Shown here: in pieces, positions 12,732-22,919 of the stretch
Layout: every line of letters starts with the position of its first letter
Numbering within the stretch: position 1 is the first letter of the stretch
Notes under the pieces: generated by a model
The model's database searches: none
Seen by the model: the letters and a program-made list of their open reading frames with translations, nothing else
Told to the model about the DNA's origin: nothing
Position numbers and translations under genes: made by a program
Assembly (NCBI GenBank): GCA_010093605.1
Contig: MU004190.1
Coordinates: 186,001-250,000 of the forward strand
Reading direction: 5' to 3'
Source: Lophium mytilinum
Lineage: Eukaryota > Ascomycota > Dothideomycetes > Mytilinidiales > Mytilinidiaceae
DNA: 64,000 bases

Positions 12732-12818
12732 GTGAGGCACATCGTAAGGCACCCCCGCACTGCACACCGCGAGGCGCACCCCGCAAGGTACACCGCAAGG
12801 CACATAGCAAGACCCACC
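12732..12818. repeat. Imperfect 12-14 bp tandem repeat
   Basis: About seven units near the consensus GCAAGGCACACC, 12 to 14 bp long, with substitutions and one- to two-base length changes. It lies about 70 bp beyond the 15-bp minisatellite, further upstream of the NLR gene. Confidence 0.75.
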
Positions 12819-12961
12819 GGAAGGGCGAGCAGCCTTCTCAGATGAACGGACTTGAAAACATACATCTTATGGCTGGCACTCATCGCGCACCGCTCTCGTT
12901 ACTTTCCCATGAATAGTATGAGTTCTAGTACCTGAATACGTACCTACCTAGGTAAGGTAAG

Positions 12962-13301
12962 TACAGTAAAATCTCGGTATAGAGTTTTCGGGGTATATTA
13001 ATATACTCTATAGAGTGATATATTGCGGCTGACTGTACGTTTTTGCATGAGGAATAGTAATATCCTGCTTGCTATGGTATCATAAGCCCCCGCTCACCAA
13101 TATCACACTCACCAAAGGAGAATTTTGTATGGGCGAGTGGTCCGTGGCACCTCTAATTCCCACTGGGACCCCTTAATCTTGTTGTTTTGGGCGGCATTGG
13201 CTTACAATCACTTACTCGTGACCCTCGATACAGTAATACTCTCTATACAGTGATACACCCTCGGTGAACAACCCCCATCACTATGCCGAGGTTTTACTGT
13301 A
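12962..13301. mobile_element. MITE, pogo/Tc1-mariner type, 340 bp
   Basis: The ends are inverted repeats: the left begins TACAGTAAAATCTCGGTATA and the reverse complement of the right end begins TACAGTAAAACCTCGGCATA. They match at 19 of 21 positions, and both differences are C/T. The element is bounded by TA on each side, as expected for TA target duplication of the Tc1/mariner-pogo group. It has no transposase frame and is AT-rich inside, with a second CTCTATA..AGTGATA motif near each end. It is a plain non-autonomous DNA transposon. Confidence 0.8.
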
Positions 13302-13672
13302 TTAATGAGCCCCCATGCCTCAGCCACACCTGATCATCTCACACGTAAATTTGTTAGGAGACATGATGATCCAACGCCACCTGAGCACTGCACCTTATTC
13401 CGCAACCACTGCAAGATACACCTCCACCCCTAGTATCCTAATATCATGAGAGTACAGAATCGATACTAGTTCTTCGGTAGGTATTTCCAAATATTCTATT
13501 CTATTAGCCATCACTCCAAAATCCCTCGTTGCCTAAAATCAATTCCCGCACATCTTCTAATCATCCCAAATTCACCCCCATAAAGCCTCTCCAACCCCCC
13601 GTTCCCCTCTCCATCTTCACAGACCCGATTCCTATTCTCTCCCATCTCCACTCCCCTTCACCTCTATCCACA
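13302..13672. other. Short intergenic stretch
   Basis: Region between the MITE and the phosphoesterase start. The frame before 13673 starts only at a TTG and is better read as leader. Nothing else recognised. Confidence 0.5.
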
Positions 13673-14736
13673 ATGCCCCCACCCCTCCTCCCCCCTGCCC
13701 CCCTCACCCTCCACGTCCTCTCCGACCTCCACCTCGAAACCCCCCTCCCCTCCCACCTCTACCAGACCTACAACCCCCTCCCGGGCGGGTGGGCCGGCTG
13801 CACCCACCTCTGCCTCCTCGGCGACACCGGCCTTCTCGCACACGCCCCCCTCTTCACCTTCCTGCGCCGCACCCTCCTTCACAACCCCCGCCTGCACATC
13901 CTCTACGTCCCCGGCAACCACGAATTCTACGACACCTCCATCCCTGCCGGCCTCACCCTCCTACACGCCTTCGCCGCAGAGGTCGCGAAAGACGGCGAGT
14001 ACGGCGCGGGTAAGCGGTTCTGGGTACTTGACCGTGCGCGGGTGGATATCGGCGCCGTGACGGTGCTGGGGTGTACGTTGTGGAGTAAGGTGTCCGCAGA
14101 GGAGGCGGGGGAGGTGGCGGGGCGGATGAGCGATATGCGGCGGATTGCGGGGTGGGATCTCGGACGCTGGGGGGAGGCGCATGAGAGGGATTTGGCGTGG
14201 TTGAATGGGGCTGTGGGGGAGGTTGAAAGGGAGGAGAGGGGGAGGAGTGTGGTTGTTTTGATGTAAGCCGGTCAAGGGCGTGATGGAGGCTGGATAGTTG
14301 TGCTGATCGAGTCCCCCCCACTCTTAGGCACCATTCGCCGACGACGTTGCCGCAGGCGGTGGATACGCGGCATGCGGGTGGGGGGATGTTGTCGGCGTAT
14401 CATACCAATCTTTCCACGGAGTTGTGCTGGACGAGTCCGGTGGTAAGACTGTGGGCGTTTGGGCATACGCATTTTAGTTGCGCGTTTGAGGAGCCGCTGA
14501 CGGGGAAGTTGGTGTTTGCGAATCAGAAGGGGTATGCGGGGCATGAAGGGGTGGGATTTGATGCAAGAAGGTATGTGGAATTTGAGGAAGGGAAGTGGGT
14601 TGTTAAGACCTCAAAAGCTAGGAGGAGGGCGGGGGGAGGAGGTAGCGAAGAGAATGTCGAGAATAAGAAAAGGGAAGATACGAGAAAGAGCGTGGAGAAG
14701 AAGAAAAATGAGAAGACGAGTTGTTGTGTAAGTTAA
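13673..14736 (+). CDS. Calcineurin-like metallophosphoesterase
   Basis: Exons 13673-14262 and 14328-14736 (65-nt intron) give 332 residues. Metal-binding motifs are in the family order: SDLHLE (D18, H20), GDTG (D51), GNHEFYD (N82, H83), MHHSPT (H198/H199, joined across the intron) and GHTHFS (H243, H245). The intron is required: without it the HHSPT and GHTH blocks are lost. The C-terminal 45 residues are Lys/Arg/Glu-rich and end in SCCVS, which looks like a tail outside the fold. The substrate is not predictable; such fungal proteins are usually annotated only as Ser/Thr phosphatase-like. The first half uses C-ending codons, the second half G-ending ones. Confidence 0.9.
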
Positions 14737-14950
14737 TTGTAGCTGAGATCTATGCTATCTCTGCTTCGACTTAGGTATAACTTTTATGAGTTGCCGAGAA
14801 TCCCAGAATGCTCAAGTTGTGAACGTATTATCGCTATGCCTCCCTGAAACCGACCTGAACCCATGACCGCAGTTTTCGTCAAAGCTTATACTCCCTTCTT
14901 TCCCCAGATCCCATTCCTCTCACTCAAGGCGACGTGATCTTTCGGAGATC

Positions 14951-16402
14951 TTAACTTCCATCTCGACCCACATCCCTTGAAAACGTCCTCATCAAGAACC
15001 TTCTCACCCCAATCTTGCGCTTGTCATCCGCTGCCCTCGTCGCATCCTGGACATACCATGCCGCCCCCACCAGCCCCGCCGCTATGGCATACATTGTCCC
15101 CGCATACAACTGCGCAACCGCATACCCCCCTCCAAATCCCTCCACAATGGCTCCCCCAATTGGCGGCCCCATAAGAATTGGGATACTCGTCACAGCGGTA
15201 CACGTTGCCATCCTAGCACCCAGCCCATTTCGCTTGAGTATTACACTCGCGGCTGCCGGAATGAAAAGTGCATACATGGCGTGCCAAAAGAAGCCGTAAT
15301 AGGCGGCAAACGTCCAGAGCGCGGTTTCGCTATCTACGATGAGCCAGCCGAAGGTGGCGGAGGCATTGAAGAGGATGCAGACGGTGAATGCTGGAAGGGG
15401 CCCGAGGATCTGTTCGGCCAACCAGGACATGAGAATGCACCCAATGATGCCGCAGGCGTTGAAGAGGAGAAGTGCGTTGAAGTTGGAGGCTGTGGAATGG
15501 TGGAGGGCTGATTTGTCGAAGGATGGTATCTATGAGAATAAGTGGATTTGACGACTGTCAGTGGAGGAAGGAGGGGCTTACGTAGAATGGAACGAAGCAG
15601 CTGACTAGAAAATTGAAACTAGCGCCAGCCACGAAGAGGGCAAAGTCCAGGCGTTTGAAGGCGGAGAAGTCGACGAGGGGGCTGGGAAGAGGTTTTTCTG
15701 AGGCTTGGTATGGGCGAGCGGCTAGAATGATGAAGACATTGGTGGCAGTCAAGATGTAGCCTATACCTCGTAGATAAGGCCCAATGCCATATGACGGGAT
15801 GATCGCTTTGCCTAGCTGGAAAACGTGAAGTTAGTATCTCCATGGTAACACTTGCGGACCACGTTTAAGAAAAATAGAGCACTTACTCCAATAAACATTA
15901 AAGCACCGACTGGGACGCCCGTCGATGAGATGGCAATCGCAAGCATCTTTCTTCTCTCAAAGTGCGTCGCAACAACCCATATACACGGTGTATATGCCAA
16001 CCCACTCCCCAGCCCCATTATAATCCCCTGTGTTACAAACACCGGCCAGTACCCCTTCGCCGCACTCGCACTGAAGACCCCCACAACCTGCAAACAAGCC
16101 CCCACTATTACCGCAACACGGAAGTGCCCAGTATCCACGAGCCTCCCGCTGATTATGCTGGCAATCGAGACGACGAAGATCGGGGTGGAGCCGATCCATG
16201 ACACCTTAGATGCGGAGGTGTGGAGCAGCTCGGGGTAGTAGATCTGGAAGACGCCGAAAGAGGTGAGGAAACCGAAGGAGTTGATGGCGGCGAGGAAGCC
16301 GACAAAGATTTGGAGGCAGGCGATGCTGCGTGTCTTTAGGGTTGTCCGGCGGTAGTCGTCTTGCGATACGAAGATGTGCGAAGTGGCGTCTTTGTTGTGC
16401 AT
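14951..16402 (-). CDS. MFS transporter, monocarboxylate-porter (MCT/MCH) type
   Basis: Exons 16402-15887, 15815-15582 and 15529-14951 give 442 residues, all junctions in phase 0. The sequence has twelve probable membrane helices and the fungal MCT pattern: first helix with FGVFQIYYPELL, then SWIGSTPIF, GLGSGLAYTPCIWVVATHFERRKMLAIAIS in helices 4-5 and GPPIGGAIVEGFGG near the end. Fungal members are plasma-membrane porters for monocarboxylates, riboflavin or small metabolites; the substrate cannot be read here. It lies downstream of the enoyl reductase on the same strand with a 457-bp gap. Confidence 0.88.
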
Positions 16403-16859
16403 CGTCGGTGGCTAATCGCAGGCAGCCGCAGCGTGCGATGAGAGCGTAGCAGGTGGAAGGGGTTCAGATTGCTTGGGTGCAAGGAGTGTGGTTGAAGTTG
16501 GAGAAAGATGAAGTTGTGGAGCGAAGGTAAAGGAAACGGCTCCGCAGTTGAGGAAGTCGCGAAGCTCCGCGATGGAGACGCAGTTTCATAGCAAGATTTC
16601 TGAGAATCCGAAAACGATACCGATTATTGATTTTGGCTATCCTCTTTGGAAAGGGATTGTGCTGCATAATAACCTACTTGACCTTGTTTGGGGTGCTCCA
16701 TCGAGGTGTCACATATAAACAAACTTACCTCACATCGAGACTCTCACAACAGTATCAAAGCGCCCCAAGCAGTCATGAAAGTAGGATCAGCTAACCTATA
16801 GCTCTCGAAAATAGCAGACCGAGCCAATTTTACACTCGCTTGACAGTACTAGACCATTG
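16403..16859. other. Promoter region of the MFS gene / 3' flank of the reductase
   Basis: No coding signal. It should hold the MFS promoter. Confidence 0.5.
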
Positions 16860-18248
16860 CTACAACTTGTAGACCAATTTGACTCCACTCACCTTCCCAT
16901 TCTTCAAATCATCCAGGCCCTGCAGAATTCCAGTCAACCCACCCTCCCGCACCTCCGCCGGATGCGCCTTTAGCTTCCCCGAGTTCAGCAATCCCTCCGT
17001 ATCCTTCCAGAACTTGACTCCGAACTCGTAATCTTCGACCCCTTGCTCCGGAGTTTTGGTCATAACACCGAAGATGGTGTACGCCAAAGTCATAGTAACG
17101 CTCACGTCGTCTCGCCCAAGTGTCTTCACAGGCAACAGCGAAGAGTACTTCCCACCGGACGGGCCGATCGCCGCCGCGGATATCTCTGGAGAACCAAGTT
17201 CGGAGATAGTGTCGAAGACAAGGGAGATCCGGCCTTTGGTAGCTTCACGGATCTTGGCACCGACGTCTGGTTCCTTGTAGTCGAAGACTTGGTCTGCGCC
17301 GAGACTGCGGCAGAGGTCGAAGTTTCGGGGCGACGCGGTAGCGATGACTTCGAGGCCAGAACTGGTTGATGTGAGTGACAAAGCCATATTCAGAGGAAGA
17401 GTGTAACTCACAGCTTCGCGTACTGAATGGCCAGAGTACCGGTTGCGGTGCTACCGCCATATATCAAGATGGTAGTCGGCTCCTTAACCTTCTGGGGCGG
17501 AAGAGGTAGACCGAGAGCTTGGTACAGGCCTTGTCCTACGGTGGTAACGCCAACGCCCAAGGTAGCACCCTCTTCAAAAGAGACGGAATCGGCAATCTTG
17601 ATCTGTAGGTTGCCCTTCGCAGCGATGATATCGGCAAAGGCGCCATCAATCTTGTTGGGGTCCGCTGTTGCCATTAGCTCAAATACAAGTTTGCATATGC
17701 AGCGTCTCGTCACATATTTGCGCACGCTCCCTCGAAACTGCTGGGAGGCCTCTCCAATGTAGGTGTAATTCCGACAGGACGTCGCCATCTGAGGTGTCCC
17801 GGCGAGTATCATGATTGCTCAGGATGATGAGCGTCCATCCTGCTTAGACTTTCAAGGATACCCCGAAGCCCTGAATAGTGATGGGAAAGTGTGCAAAGGC
17901 CTATGACGAGACGCTGTAGGTCCAAAATGAGCATCCTGACTTACCGCCACGGGTCATTCCCGCAACTCTGTCGCCAACCTTGAGGCCGTTCGTGACAGCG
18001 CTTCCGACCTGCTCTACAACTCCGGCATAATCGCAGCCGGCGATGGCTCCTGGGGTGTAGCGGGTATGCAGGCTCTTCCAGTCCGTCGGATTGAGTGCAA
18101 CAGCTTTGTTCTTCACGAGGATATACTCATCTCTCTGTTCTGGAACGGGGATAGTCACGACTTCGGCAACGCCTGCAGACTTGTGGACGATAGCTTTGCG
18201 GGTGGCCATGGTTGCTGCTCGGGAGATAGAGGAGTATTGTCTGAACAT
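16860..18248 (-). CDS. ToxD-like medium-chain enoyl reductase (zinc-binding dehydrogenase family)
   Basis: Exons 18248-17945, 17664-17412 and 17361-16860 give 352 residues. The N-terminal GroES-like part reads [30 protein letters not shown]; the Rossmann part has [20 protein letters not shown] (NADPH site) split by the second intron, then [15 protein letters not shown]. The zinc ligands of true alcohol dehydrogenases are absent, as in trans-acting enoyl reductases of polyketide pathways and ToxD of Pyrenophora. The first intron is long for this window (280 nt). The first 13 residues ([13 protein letters not shown]) precede a second ATG at the usual start MATRKAIVH; they could be a weak mitochondrial leader. 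No polyketide synthase lies nearby. Confidence 0.88.
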
Positions 18249-18412
18249 GAAGAGGCGGCTTTAGTGTATTTACACAACTATGTAGGCGGAAGGAATGCTT
18301 ATATATCAAGATGTCCGGAAGGAGTAATCGGGATTACAAAGCAGTGAGGGGCCATTGTCTACTACTGTACTATTGCGCATGGCCGTATAGCATGTTGGCT
18401 CGGCGATTGCCG

Positions 18413-18498
18413 ATTAGACGCGTCAGATATGTCCCAAGCGTTAGACGAGTCAAATACGTCCCAAGCTTCCAATTAGACGCGTGAAATACGTCCCAAGA
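18413..18498. repeat. Three 27-bp direct repeats upstream of the reductase
   Basis: Copies at 18413-18439, 18440-18466 and 18472-18498; each runs TTAGACG[CA]GT[CG]A then a short A/T part and TACGTCCCAAG (ATGTCCCAAG in the first). The first two abut and the third follows a 5-bp spacer. They lie 165-250 bp upstream of the reductase start codon. Copy 1 contains the palindrome GACGCGTC. They may be a set of binding sites. Confidence 0.85.
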
Positions 18499-19213
18499 CT
18501 TTATGGCAACGCCAAGGAGGTTGGGGCTGCACGACCTGGGAAGACTTTCTCTTCACAAGAAGCGGTGAATCATAACTTCTATCTCAACCTCCTGCTTTAT
18601 CAATATCTCAGTTTCTTGATTCCTGTCCACGGTTTTTAGCTCAGCTGAGTGTTGTCCTCGAGGTTACGTCAGAAATTGAGGACCAAGGGATCGGATACTC
18701 GCTGCGTACTCTATTCGACACCACAACCAAGCAAAAGAAGGCAAGGTTTGTTCTCGCTAGATGTGAGAGATGCGCATCACTAGTCTCCCAAATACTCAAC
18801 GTTCAATGGGGAAAACTCGGGGCCTTTGCTGATGAAGGCAGGAAGGATGGGGTGGAGTTCCTTCAGTTTCGGAGCTCCCGGACCGTCGTCATAATACGCT
18901 AGGATTACAGTGCGAACCGAGGCCCTTTTTCTTTCTTGTCAACATCTAGAATGTTGCTCCGCCTGTCTTGATACCTGCCTGGTGTAGACAACAGTTCATG
19001 CTTCACAAGGCAACCGGACAAAATCATACCACCGCATAAACACCAATCGCCACTATCCATCCTGCATCTGCAAGATAGACTGATAGACGAACCCTGCAAT
19101 CCTGAGACGACCTCATTACATCATATATAGCCTGAGCACTACTTTCAACATCAAGCTCCAACACAACCCCAACACCACCACTCAACCACCAAACCCCCAA
19201 TCTACCCACCACC
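18499..19213. other. Intergenic between reductase promoter and FMP52-like gene
   Basis: No gene recognised; minus frames over 18905-19099 are short and without motif. The last 100 bp, with TATATAG at about 19124, are the likely FMP52-like promoter. Confidence 0.5.
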
Positions 19214-20001
19214 ATGACCTCCGCAGTTCTCGCCGGCAGCACCGGCCAAGTCGTACGTCTCCCCTCCCATCTCCAACCTACACGACTTCCCATCTCCCAA
19301 CCAGCTGTCCACCACTCCCACCAGCTCACCAAACAACTAACCTCCCTCTCCAGGGCACCCACATCCTCACCGCCCTCCTCGCCTCCCCCTCCACCACCAC
19401 CGTCTCCGCCTTCACCCGCCGCGACCTCCCCCACTCCTCCTCCCCCAAACTGCACCCCCTGCAATCCACCTCCACCGACGCCTGGCTCTCCCTCTTCCCC
19501 CCGAACGCCCACCTCTTCCTCTCCGGCCTCGGCACCTCCAAAGCCGCCGCCGGCTCCTTCGAAAACCAATACAAAATCGACCACGACCTCAACCTCGCCC
19601 TCGCCACCGCCGCCCGCGCCGCCGGCGTCTCCACCTACGTGCTGATCTCGGCCGCGGGCGCGAGCTCTGCGAGCCGCTTCGCGTATCCGAAGATGAAGGG
19701 GGAGCTGGAGGAGGCGGTGACGGCGTTGGGGTTTAAGCATACGGTGATTGTGCGGCCGGGGATGATTTCGGGGGCACGGGAGAGCGCGGGGGTGGCGGAG
19801 GTGGTGTTGAGGGGGGTCGCGAATGGGTTGGGAAGGGTGTGGAATGGGTTGAAGGATCCGTGGGCGCAGGATCCCGTGGTGATTGCGAGGGCGGCGGTGA
19901 GTGCGGGGTTGGAGTGTGTGGAGGGGAAGCATGGGGAGGGGGTGTGGGTGGTGGGGATGGGGGATATTGTGAGGTTGGGGAGGACGGAGTGGAAGGAGTA
20001 G
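19214..20001 (+). CDS. FMP52: FMP52-like mitochondrial NAD(P)-binding protein
   Basis: Exon 19214-19252 encodes 13 residues (MTSAVLAGSTGQV); after a 101-nt intron exon 19354-20001 completes 228 residues. The joined start LAGSTGQVGTHIL is the atypical SDR glycine motif, followed by KIDHDLNLALATAARAAGVSTYVLISAAGAS and YPKMKGELEEAV (the YxxxK-like pair), then TVIVRPGMISG. This is the pattern and length of fungal FMP52, found at the mitochondrial outer membrane in yeast; its reaction is unknown. A long minus-strand frame over it is a shadow caused by extreme base skew: C-rich to about 19640, G-rich after. Confidence 0.9.
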
Positions 20002-20561
20002 GGGTTTGGTGGGATAGGGAGGGGATGGATAATGGTAGTGGAGGTGGGAGGACTGGAGGCGTGGCGGGGAGATACCCAACGGCTATCAGTTTTGGTGTTT
20101 TCGGGATGCGTTTTATTTTCTACTTGAATCATGTGTTGCTGGGAGTGTTATGACGGTTGTAATTGCACGTCTAGCTGGTGGATTTGATTCATGATGATCC
20201 ATGTCTTCAATTCTGGTCCAGGGACCACGCTCTACAGCCCCCTCATCCCATCCGTGGTTTTACAGTGGTACATTTTACAGCGACAAGTCTCGCAATCGTC
20301 GGGACTAGCAAAAGCTCAAACGCCCCGTAAATGATATAAACAAGAACCAGAAAGTGTGAGTTGAGTGAGAAAAGTTGAACACGGGCGTTCAGCAGTCATG
20401 AGACCGGATGCCGGAACTTTAGGCAGACTCCGAAGTCCAGAACAAGAGGATCTCTTGTAGAGAAATGCTCATGTTCGATCATTCCAGCATCCGTGACCAG
20501 TTGCATTATATCCAATCCACCCACATTCGACTCCATTATGTATGCCGCAGTCTCACTAAAT
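20002..20561. other. Convergent 3' flanks of FMP52-like gene and TIM17
   Basis: No coding signal; contains both terminator regions. Confidence 0.5.
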
Positions 20562-21326
20562 CTATGCCACCATCATACCGCCACTACCAACTTCTGATTG
20601 CTGTGGGGGTGGTGGAGGAGGCTCGAGACGTGTGTTTTCTGCCATCATGCGTTGGAACCCGATCCCGACGCCTTCGATGACGGCGAGAAGGATTGCACAG
20701 CCGATGGCGCCGTTCCGGACGGCTCGTGGCCCTCCGCGAACGGCGAGGGAGCCGCCAGTGAAGAAACCGGCGATGATGGCATTCCAGGGATCTTCTTTCT
20801 GTCTATCCGCGAATTTGTTAGGCCGTGGAGAAGGTGGTAGCCGGGGTAGCGGGGAGAGAGTTATAGACGCACCGAATGCCCTTAACCGCACAGTCGAATG
20901 TTGAGAAGAGACCACCCCATACGCCAAAATTGCCTCCTAGTACTGGCGCTCGCGCTTTTATGGCCGTGATGGCTGGGTTATAACGTCAGATTGTGAGGAG
21001 GTTTCGGGGACGAGGGGCGTCATACCGCCTATCCGTCGTTCACCGTAAGGGCTGTTTCGGAACTGTACAATCGTGAGCTCATGGTGGATTTGACTTTGTA
21101 AAAGTACGTACGCCTTTTATGCCGTGCCATACTGGAGAGTTGTTAGCGCTTTAGGTCGGGTATCTGGTAGTTTGGGATTTAACACGGACCTGAGCCACCG
21201 ATTGCCTAGAGGATTATTAGCAGGAGTTTCTGGGGCGCGATTGTTTCCTCAACTTACTCCCATACAGAATGCGCCTCCGAAATCACTTAGCGCCACCCAT
21301 GGGCACGGGTCTCGTGAGTGATCCAT
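20562..21326 (-). CDS. TIM17: Mitochondrial import inner membrane translocase subunit Tim17
   Basis: Six exons give 160 residues: 21326-21258, 21205-21190, 21131-21112, 21062-21026, 20972-20873, 20802-20562. The protein starts [20 protein letters not shown] and carries the family signatures [40 protein letters not shown] and [35 protein letters not shown]. Tim17 is the gating core of the TIM23 complex that imports presequence proteins into the matrix; four membrane helices are expected and visible. The acidic start and the Cys in DPCPW are conserved. Exons 2-4 are tiny (16, 20 and 37 nt), so gene finders may miss the N-terminus. The length matches the family. Confidence 0.96.
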
Positions 21327-22919
21327 CTCTTGCGTTGGAGGGAGGGCCGAGGTTGAGGACGTTCACGACGTCGCGGAGGTTACAGGTCCGACGGGGATGC
21401 GTTGCGCCTGGCGTGTGGAGTAGAAATGAGATGGCGAGATAGCGGCGGCGACGATTGGACGTGATGGGGCGGATGGAGATGCGTGGATGATGTCTTCGGC
21501 GGCATCCTGGGAACTTTTTTCGAGAGTCGTGATTCCTTGGCAGTCTACACGTGATCTAGATTTCTCCGCTCTTCAACTTCATTCCATCCCAACTTCAAGT
21601 CTTCCCCTGAAAACTGCTCCGCATCAACGACATCGAGATCAGCAAACACGCTCATCTCAACAGAGTTATTCTTGAGGCTGGGGCTAGTGCCTAACTGCGA
21701 GTCTGAGAGCCGGAGTGCCAGCCCAGGACGAAGATCGAGAAGATGTGACTGCTCACCTAAAATCGTCCCAAAAACTTGGCGCCTCCTCCGGCCTGGGAGT
21801 CTAATGCAAGGCGTTACCATCCCTCGAGATACGGAGATAGCAAAAATGTTTTCATTTGTCGAAGAGCGCCTCAATTTCCGGAAAAGTTTGCCTCAGGAGC
21901 ACGGCGGACGGTCCGGCCGCCATCAATACGTATCCATCCGGGAGCTTGCAGGACACGAGTCACAGCTATTTATGGGTCAAGGCTAACTCCAGTTCTTGCG
22001 AAATGCCGCAATGGGCGCATCCATTGGAACAGTGATATTCCTTATAACATTTGCACCAAGTTGAACATTCTGACATGTATCTCTTTACAATTTGGTTCTG
22101 AGCTTCCTCTCCTTCTTATCTCTCGCCCCCTATGACTCACCTATGGTGTGATTGCAGGACAGCCAACTGTCGCACTCGGAAGCACGACCGCTGGCAGATG
22201 GGCGCCTTCCACTGGCTTCATTGGTGTACTGATATTCTGTCACTTTTCATCTGCAACCGAGTTCCCGAGCCCGACCAAGGTCTCTTTGAAGAGTGTTCTA
22301 GTCTCATCTCAAGAATGCAAGAGTGGGAGCTGTTCTGTATCGTTGCTTGGTGTTAGCTCCAAGGTGGTCTGGTACCTCCCTCGCCTGCATCGAATGCTGG
22401 AGAACAATGTCAAACCACATCCTGCACGTGACTTTCCACACATTGGACACGAGCACTTCATCCCCTTCTTCTTGGGCTGTGTTGCGAGAGCTTTTAGTCA
22501 GACAATGCTGCTGGACACCGCTCTTGGAAGAGTTTGGTATTCTTCTGCGAAGCCGCTGCTCTATAAAGCTAGCTATTCCTCCAACCTTTCGTCCCATCTC
22601 ACTTCAGAGCTTCCAATCTTCACTGTCTTCTCATCGTCAGCGTCAGCCCACCTTCCATTGCTGCCTGTTAAGCGAGGCTCCCCTTCACCTCTTTCTTTGC
22701 ATTACGTCAGCACTCGCTTCACCTCATCTTCAACCTCTTATTTTCGTTCCTCGCTCCACGTCTTCCTTTCCACCACCTCCTCTTCCTGCAGACCCTTGGG
22801 TGTCTGCTTCTCTGCGGTTTTCGCTCACGCACAGCCCGGTACGTCCTCTCTCCCACAAAAACAGTGCAGTCGATCGCTGTCATCAAGCGCCTTACACTAA
22901 CTCGGACTTGCAGCGCAGA
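21327..22919. other. Intergenic, 1.6 kb, between TIM17 and dynamin-like gene
   Basis: Holds the TIM17 promoter and a long pyrimidine-rich leader of the dynamin-like gene. An acceptor-like CTTGCAG just before the ATG at 22920 suggests a leader intron. Ser/Leu-rich plus frames at 22148-22900 and 22323 onward have no motif; I treat them as leader sequence. Confidence 0.5.

Noticed and set aside
14951-18248. Secondary-metabolite cluster (MFS plus ToxD-like reductase)
   Set aside because: No polyketide synthase, peptide synthetase, terpene cyclase or pathway regulator in reach; two genes are not enough.
19024-20079. 351-codon minus-strand frame over the FMP52-like gene
   Set aside because: His/Pro/Gly/Glu-only composition caused by base skew; the plus strand has clear domain motifs and splice sites.
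22148-22900. Ser/Leu-rich plus frame of 250 codons before the dynamin-like gene
   Set aside because: Pyrimidine-rich leader composition, no motif, and a splice acceptor just before the dynamin ATG.
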